Assembly: GCF_963966145.1 (NCBI RefSeq)
Contig: NC_091052.1
Coordinates: 18,104,001 to 18,168,000, forward strand
Length of the DNA: 64,000 nucleotides
From: Tenebrio molitor
Lineage: Eukaryota > Arthropoda > Insecta > Coleoptera > Tenebrionidae
Direction: 5' to 3'
A program made the translations under genes and the position numbers. This document shows, in pieces, positions 57,714 to 64,000 of this stretch. The stretch's first letter is position 1. Each line of letters opens with the position of its first letter. Under the pieces are notes generated by a model. The model was not told where the DNA came from, did no database searches, and saw nothing but the letters and a program-made list of their open reading frames with translations.

Positions 57714-57908
57714 TTACAAGAAGTGTTCAAAGTGACCGCCGTTATTGTCAATACAATAATGAAGGCGCCGACGAAATGATTCTTCCACTCTTTCCAGCAT
57801 TCCCCTGTTATTGCGAATTGTTGTGGCAGCATTTTCCACCCGTTTTCTTAAAACTTCAGTTGTGTCAATTGGGATCGAATATACCAAGTCCTTCATGTAC
57901 CCCCACAA
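57714..57908 (-). pseudogene. Mariner-like transposase, C-terminal remnant
   Basis: MWGYMKDLVYSIPIDTTEVL then RKRVENAATTIRNN and HFEHFL form the characteristic C-terminus of insect DUF4817-type mariner-like transposases (FLWGY-x-KD-x-VY). The catalytic core is not attached. Opposite strand to the N-terminal piece at 55700. Confidence 0.8.
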
Positions 57909-58011
57909 GAAGTAGCACGGAAATTAATACCGAAATGAAAATTATATTTCGAAAAAATGATAGGTACATAAAAATTTTGTTGTTCTTGACTTATTTCTGA
58001 GACACGTTGTA

Positions 58012-58920
58012 TACACACTTCGCACCAAAATTAACGGATAATTTGTAAATTATATGATATTGTTTTAGTTAACTCTTTCTTTCAACAGAAGGAAATATGT
58101 TTAACACCTTTCTTATTCAAGTTTTTTTGAAAATAAATCAAAACGAAATGTTGATAAGGTTTTGTTCAATTAAATAAAAAGACCAATAGCAGTGTTGTTT
58201 TCTGTTTATTCTCTCAATTATTAACGTTAAGTAGCATGTAGCATGAAAGCAGCATGTTATCGTTATATTCGAGTAAAATGGATCGCCATGGACGACTTCC
58301 AAGAAATCTTTCCGTCGAAGAATGTGCGATGGTGGTGGTGTTCTCTGAAGAAGACGAATCTCAACAATCCATTGCTCGACGCAATCTACCATTTCAAGGG
58401 TTCAAAATCGATTTAGAGTGACAGGAACAGGTGCCAATACGAGAAGGTTGGGTCAGGATAGAAAACGGGTTACAAACGCAGCTCAAGACAAATTTTTGCG
58501 CATACAAACTGTGAGGCAACGATTTGTAACACGTTCTAACTTGAGTCAAGACTTTTCCCGGAGGTACAATACTCAAATTAGCCAAAATACAATTAGGCCA
58601 AGATTGGCAGAGCATTATCGCCTGCCGTTTGTACCCGCAACGGGTCTTCTATTAACCGCAGATCACCGCAGAAGACGACTGGACTTTGCTCACGAACATT
58701 TTAATTGGCAACAAACAGATTGGGCTAAGGTATTGTTCAGCGAGGAGTCTAGGTTTTGTCGATTCTCTAATGACAGGCCTATGAGAGTCTACAAACGACC
58801 TAGAGAACGATACCCCCAGTAGAATGTTGGTACCGTTAGCTTTGGTGGATGCTCCCGTCCTACTACAGGTCGTAAAGCAAGGATACACATTATCCAACCA
58901 TCGTTCCAAGAGTAGTTTCA
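58012..58920 (+). mobile_element. Second Tc1-like element, left part only
   Basis: A possible left end, TA followed by CACACTTCGCACC, lies at about 58010. The transposase pieces follow at 58268-58900. No matching right end was found within 2 kb, so the element is truncated on the right. Confidence 0.5.
58268..58900 (+). pseudogene. Tc1-like transposase, broken
   Basis: Starts MDRHGRLPRNLSVEE (about 58278), shifts frame near 58385 and continues QSTISRVQNRFRVTGTGANT through RPRLAEHYRLP to the start of the catalytic domain, WAKVLFSEESRF. The first catalytic Asp (FSDESRF in active relatives) is Glu. A stop follows RYPQ at 58822, with VGTVSFGG just after. A 134-residue open frame (58418-58822) is the longest intact piece. 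A different lineage from the Tc1 at 6927. Confidence 0.8.
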
Positions 58921-59284
58921 AACACGGTTGAAAAATCTGTTGTACGACATATTGTATCGTGTGTAGACCATTTTAGCCCAACGCATGTAGATATATTTAC
59001 TTACATGGAACGTTTTCCAAATCGTTGCATTCCAAATGTTTTCACATTTGCAAGTGCTTATTCACAATGGACATAAGCTTGACATAAGGCATAAGAAATG
59101 TATGATACATGCAGTGGATATAACGGGCCTTCAAATAAATTTATATTTAGAGCAACCTATGGAAATTCGATTGTTTGCAACATTTTTCCAGCGTAGAAAA
59201 TGACACAAGAAACGTCTGACATTTTAACGAAATAAAATTAGGTTAGAAAATAGTTTTAATTTTTGTAGTGCATTGTCTCTATAT
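58921..59284. other. No gene seen
   Basis: AT-rich sequence after the broken Tc1; no features recognised. Confidence 0.35.
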
Positions 59285-60342
59285 GCCATTCACGATGTTT
59301 TGGCATAAGGGGAGGCCATGGAAAAAGTGCATTTAAGTTGGCAGTAAAGCTGTCTGTTGAATTAGGTTATGTTTTTCTAAATTTGAGGTTATAGACTGCG
59401 TCAGTGCATTGTTGTCAGTTTTACTAGTTTGCAATAGAACAATACTCACACATTTTTAATCCAATTTAACAAAACAGGAAACTGACTTGAACAAACTACA
59501 GAATAGTAGGGACCGGGACTGAAAGACGAAGTGGCTCCTGTTAATTTATGCACCACTTAGATAACCCACCTATACAGTGTCTTAACCAACCAGTTAGTAA
59601 CTTCTCAATGAATTTTTCATTTTAACCAAAACATTCCTAGAACTAGATTGTATAAAATCTTGTACCTACTTTATTCGAATCTTTCTGCAAAATATTTACA
59701 CACCCAAAGTCTATGACAAAAAAGAACAAAACTATTCAACTTCCATAATTTCATTAGAAAATTCTGAATGATCATTACCTGCATCAAAATCCCAATCAAA
59801 TTCCCAGTCAGATTCTTCTAATGAAATTACATATTAAAGGTAGAATGTTTTCAAATGAAAGATTTCACATTAATTTTGCCCAATCTTCCGAAATCAGTTC
59901 TTCACAATATCTACAAAAATGTTGGCAAATTTCAGGAGTACATTTCAAAATAGACTCAAGCCATAAATTCACAACTCTATCGCGAAGTTATAATAGGTCT
60001 TACAAAACCCCTGTGCCATTTCAATTGGGTCGTTGTTTCTTCCTTCGCTATCCGTGCTACATATTTATCTTGTACTCACCTATGATTCAATTTATACACA
60101 AAAAGAACTTGACTTCATTGTAACTTACTGAAAATATGTTCTGCAGTCTAAGACAAACACCATCAATACGTTTAAAAATCGCTTAATTATGATTACGGTA
60201 AATTTGGCAACATGTTATGTTCATTTTGATAGGTCCACATGTCAGGCACTTTAGTGACAGCAGAAATGACAGAAATCAAACATGTATCCAACGTTAAAAA
60301 ATGAAATCATAGCCTCCCCTTATGCCAAAACATCGTGAATGG
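59285..60342 (-). mobile_element. TIR element with decayed DDE transposase tail
   Basis: Inverted ends of about 33 bp (ccattcacgatgttttggcataagg / ccttatgccaaaacatcgtgaatgg) at a TA-containing site. On the minus strand it contains YCEELISEDW and an acidic ESDWEFDWDFD tail like the remnant at 33768-34481. The catalytic motifs are not recognisable. A separate MITE (60345-60753) lies directly at its right end. Confidence 0.65.
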
Positions 60343-60344
60343 TA

Positions 60345-60753
60345 TACCGGGACATTTTTTTAATACTGAACATAGCCCATACTTATCCCCTATGTTCAGT
60401 TTTAAAAAACACAGGTCAATGCATGTATGTAATCACGTAACCAAGGTAACGAAAATAAGTACTTGACAGTTGAACAAAATGGTCAAGTTGTTTGAAGAAA
60501 AAAGTACACATAATGCACTTATTTCATGCTAATTAGACCATTAGAAATGTGCATGACATTTCCAATACAACACATGATAGACCAATTTCATCAATCGGAA
60601 CAAATTTTAACGTTATTGCAAAATTGGAACCATATTTGCAGGTCGTGTGTAAATTGTTGCATAGCAACTCACAATGCATTGATCTGTGTTTTTTAAAATT
60701 GAACATAGGGAATTAGTATGGACTATGTTCAGTGTTAAAAAAATGTCCCGGTA
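60345..60753. mobile_element. MITE (TIR TACCGGGACATTTTTTTAA)
   Basis: Inverted ends of about 80 bp (accgggacatttttttaa, ctgaacatag, ttttaaaaaacacag) with TA on both sides. It abuts the right end of the 59285 element, sharing the TA-rich junction. Non-coding. Confidence 0.85.
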
Positions 60754-60755
60754 TA

Positions 60756-61094
60756 TTCCCCCTTCACGGAATATGACAATATGAAATTGGGAAAAACGTT
60801 ACTATGTAACCTGTGTAACTCCGGAGAATAATTGGTTACCTACAAAAATTACTTTACACTGTTAACAGAATTAGAATGTCGCCTACGCCTACTCTAAATA
60901 TATATTTATTTGAAGGCCCGATACTATTAATTTTTACGTAACTTATGAGAAGTGACCTCAGTGAACATTATTGTTGTGAACAAAAAGGCATGAAGAATCA
61001 TATTCGAGTTATATGGACACATAAATTATTTTTCAATTGCCCAAATTTACAAATTATTCTTAGATATCTCTTATGTATTTCTTATGTCTTATGT
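60756..61094. other. No gene seen
   Basis: AT-rich; nothing recognised. Confidence 0.35.
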
Positions 61095-61700
61095 CCATTG
61101 TGAATAAGCACTAAGAGTGGTACAGCGTCTTCAAGATCACGAATTTTTTAATGCTGCAGCTTTTGATCGCTGACGACAACGTTTTGATCTAGTTGCAAAC
61201 AATGAGGAGGCTGTTTTGCATAGTGTCGAGGCTCGCCCTAGGATCAGTACTCCAAGACTGGCATTCCAACATGAAGTATCGCATAGTACAATTGGGAGAT
61301 GTTAAGAAAGTAACAGTTGCATCCCTGTTATGTTCGAAAAGTGCACTTCTTACAACCTGAAAATGTATCTTGCAGGCTACAATTTTGCAAATGGCTTCTT
61401 GCAAAAATAAACATGCAAGAAATGTTTTTATATAAGGTGTCTTTAATATTCATAACACCCATATCTCGGCAGACGAAAACCCTTACGCTGTCAGGGAAAA
61501 TCATTTTCAGCATCAATTTTCAATCAATATTTGGGCCGGAACTATAAATGAACGACTCATTGGACCTCACATAATTCCAGCACGCTTAAATGCAGTAGAA
61601 TACTTAAATTTCTTGAATAGTGTGTTGTTTCAATTACTGGAAGATTTACCGCGGTGCGTTCACAATCGCATTACAATTCTGATCTTCGACGGAAAATTTA
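61095..61700 (+). pseudogene. Mariner-like transposase remnant, central part
   Basis: Through several frame changes the order is VQRLQDHEFFNAAAFDR, ARPRISTPRLAFQHEVSHST, CRLQFCKWLLAKIN, HFQHQFSINIWAGT-like DNA, NERLIGPHIIPARLNAVEYL and FLNSVLFQLLEDLPR. This is the linker and the catalytic half of a DUF4817-type mariner-like transposase. Many stops; dead. Together with 55700 and 57714 it shows at least two separate old insertions. Confidence 0.7.
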
Positions 61701-61807
61701 AAAAAACATCCGTTATATTCCTTTACTTCATCCTGTGTCAAATTTCAGTACTTTACGTCATCAGTTTGAATCCGAGAAAACGCAAAAAACGGCCGGACGC
61801 CGGTTAA

Positions 61808-62354
61808 ATGTTGCTATTGGAAACACAAAAGTAACAATCGCAATAACAATTATTCAGGTTTAAGGAATGTTTTATTCAAAACTACATCTAAATACAAATT
61901 AACAATTTAACTATTTCGGCCACAAAGAAGATGCCCTTACTTTCTCAGAGTAAAAACGTTAGTTCACAAATAAAATAATACAACCATTTAAACCAAATCT
62001 AAAAAATAGGCCAGCCAGCATAACCTCTTCCGTAATTTTCTTCACATTATTTTCTGATTTCCATTTACAAAAATGGCTGAATTATTTTTGATACCTTTCA
62101 CCAGACTTGCTATGTATTAAATCGGCACAGGCTTCTGCAGATTTTCTTACAATTTCTGGAGGATTTGCTTTAGAAGTCATTTTGACGCACAACATTATTT
62201 CAACAAAATAAACAATTGCCAAACAGCCGTTGCTAATCATGTTCCAAAAATGTGACTAGATTTGGAGCTTTTGTTGAATTATTTTGAAATTAATTTTAAT
62301 GTTTCTTTCAAACGAAATTTGAGGCAGGATGAGATAAAATACATAACGACATTC
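61808..62354. other. No gene seen
   Basis: AT-rich, no domain-bearing open frame. Confidence 0.35.
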
Positions 62355-62461
62355 GTCCGTGAACTCTTTTTACAGTACTCGTTTCGAGATTCAAGACTCG
62401 GCTCCTTCGTCGCCTCGTCTTTAAACGTCTAACTCGTACTGTAAACTATGAGTTCCCGGAC
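62355..62461. repeat. Foldback hairpin with CTCCTTCGTCGCCTCG loop
   Basis: Imperfect arms gtccgtgaactc...tacagtac and gtactgta...gagttcccggac pair, with inner gactcgg / cctcgtc. Same design as the other short hairpins but more diverged. Confidence 0.55.
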
Positions 62462-62550
62462 TTATAACGTTAATTACTATTACATGCCTAGAATATTTTC
62501 CTATACGCTGTTATTCTATAATAAAAAGTTTAACTAAGCAATATATTATA

Positions 62551-62971
62551 CAGTGAGTTTTTTTTAAGACTGGCCATAGGGTTTTACATGCTAATTTTTC
62601 AGTTGGAAGATTTTTTAAACTATCGGATAGATTACAATTTAATATCCCAAACTGTCGAAAAAGTTGTGAAAAAAATATTTTTAGGGCGCCGAAATAATAG
62701 TACGTCGAGCGGCCGCCAGAGTAGCGCCATTGTCGGCTCAACCAGCACCTGAGGATCTCCACTTTTGGACGCTTTCGGCGCGCTAAAAAATATTTTTTTC
62801 ACAACTTTTTCGACAGTTTGGGATATTGAATTGTAATTTATCCGATAGTTTAAAAGATCTTCCAACTTTGTTCCAAAAATGGTTTGAATATTTTCATCGG
62901 AACAAAAGTTAACAGGGGGTTGAAAAATTAGCATGTAAAACCCTATGGCCAGTCTTAAAAAAAACTCACTG
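62551..62971. mobile_element. MITE that is nearly one long palindrome (TIR CAGTGAGTTTTTTTTAAG)
   Basis: Inverted arms pair from the TA-flanked ends (cagtgagtttttttt, gactggccatagggttttacatgctaa) through ttggaagatyttttaaactatcgg and cccaaactgtcgaaaaagttgtg to a GC-rich centre of about 90 bp. TA lies at 62549-62550 and 62972-62973. One arm carries an extra segment (aaaatggtttgaatattttcatcgg). Non-coding. Confidence 0.88.
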
Positions 62972-62973
62972 TA

Positions 62974-63419
62974 TGTAAAATAAACAATATTATACCTATA
63001 TAAATTGGATAATGCTTATACTTTGAGACCTAAGAGATATTACACAATAGCTACAGTAGGTTGTATACAATGAAATAATTTATTTGTTCCCTACTTGTAA
63101 ACATCAGTTTATCAAGTCACTGTACTTACCTTGAAAATGTCTCTTAACTGGCTAGCATGTAAAATTTTACACCCGTGTTCATATGAGTGATGTGCGTTTC
63201 CAAAGCAATACGTGTAAAGCTCATACGATTTTTTTTTCAAATACCGGAATTTTTAATAGTTTGTATAACTATTTTTGCGTGATTGAACTGTGTGATTTTG
63301 ATAAGGGTAATTACAGTTGCTCGAAGCCGCCAAGATTCAAACGAGATGCTACACCGCCTATATTGTGTATTTTTAAAAGTAGTCGACAGCAGTTGAATTG
63401 TTTTTGTTTTTAGTATCAT
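62974..63419. other. 3' flank of the third OR gene; nothing specific seen
   Basis: AT-rich. The open frame at 63183-63413 overlaps the 3' flank of the receptor gene and has no domain. Confidence 0.35.
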
Positions 63420-63994
63420 TTAATAATTTTTTAGTACTGCTAGTAAAGAATAGGCTCTTCGCAGAATCTTCAAAAGAAATAATTAATACTTATGTGCAAG
63501 TGATATTAATTCAAACTGAAATTTACCGTTGTAAATGTCTCAAGTGACAAGTCAAGTATCTTTCCGGCAGTTATGATCATGGGTCGTCTCGAACGTTCCA
63601 TTAAAATGATTAAAGCTCTCCGACATTTTATATTGTATTTGTACCAACTACCCATATACACAGCATTTGTTAATGTATTATTCTAGAAAGTAAAGTAAGT
63701 AAATTAGATAGAAAGAAAAAATTAAGCAGTATACCTCTTCAAATAATATTGTCCCGTAATAACAGTACAGAAAAATTTCTGAAAGCATCGTACAAAGAAA
63801 CAAAATCATTGCAAAAAAAGTAAATGTAAAGGGTTCAACCTACAAAAATATAAATTTCAACGCTCCTTAGATTAGATATGAGTACCTTGCTTACCATACT
63901 TAAGCGTAAACAAGAAATGCAGATAACAACGACACTCGCAGTAAATTGAACGAAAACCACTGAAGAGTATGTATTTTCATACATCTCTACAAAT
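63420..63994 (-). CDS. Odorant receptor, partial (last four exons)
   Basis: Minus-strand exons 63994-63895 (100 bp), 63839-63735 (105 bp), 63682-63527 (156 bp) and 63467-63420 (48 bp, ending in TAA), with GT-AG introns of 52-59 bp. They encode FVEMYENTYSSVVFVQFTAS, then MLSEIFLYCYYGT, then LTNAVYMGSWYKY, ILMERSRRPMIITAGK and LDLSLETFTT, and finally ILRRAYSLLAVLKNY. These are the C-terminal signatures of insect odorant receptors. The large first exon lies beyond the right edge, where the sequence ends six bases into the preceding intron. All junctions and frames are intact, so the gene is probably functional. It is more diverged from the other two receptors than they are from each other (MERSRRPM in place of TRSQTPL). 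Confidence 0.94.
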
Positions 63995-64000
63995 CTGAAA

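Overview
The window is AT-rich animal DNA, almost certainly from an insect and most likely a beetle. It carries three odorant-receptor (OR) genes with the insect C-terminal signatures (EIFLWCYYGN, RSQTPLKLYAGGYFTLSLET). Introns are only 50-60 bp, and the coding density is very low because most of the sequence is mobile DNA. The beetle assignment rests on the style of the ORs (for example LPLSGWFPF) and on the element families; no host marker gene is present.

Layout. 1-10.3 kb: two copies of a dispersed 1.3 kb repeat, one split by a CR1-like retrotransposon with both ORFs, plus a complete Tc1 element. 10.3-14.7 kb: a MULE DNA transposon with an apparently intact spliced transposase, itself hit by a truncated non-LTR element. 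14.9-16.8 kb: 3' module of a retrotransposon with a restriction-like endonuclease, hit by two MITEs. 17-19.4 kb: foldback elements, one copy of an 846 bp repeat and a MITE. 19.5-22.6 kb: five-exon OR gene (minus strand), broken by a hAT MITE in exon 1 and carrying a mariner-type element in intron 3. 23-25.3 kb: truncated jockey-like retrotransposon and a foldback element. 26.8-27.6 kb: remnant of a Crypton-type tyrosine recombinase. 29-36.8 kb: small TIR elements, a P-element-like THAP transposon, the second 843 bp repeat copy and decayed transposase pieces. 39-41 kb: a tRNA-derived SINE-like segment and a second, dead MULE. 44.5-47.7 kb: an apparent solo LTR carrying a 2.1 kb TIR element. 48.5-49.5 kb: second copy of the endonuclease module. 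53.5-54.9 kb: an intact OR gene (plus strand, 403 aa). 52-63 kb: many MITEs and dead Tc1/mariner pieces. 63.4-64 kb: the last four exons of a third OR gene (minus strand), running off the window.

How it fits together. The only host genes I can support are the three ORs, which share one exon plan (about 760-785, then 100, 105, 156 and 48-66 bp) and look like members of one dispersed cluster. The rest is a layered record of insertions. Because several repeats occur twice, once with and once without an insertion, the empty target sites can be read directly. More than a dozen elements inserted at TA dinucleotides, and several unrelated families share a CAG-type terminus. I found no CRISPR array, no operon and no rRNA gene; the only tRNA-like sequence is the SINE-like segment.
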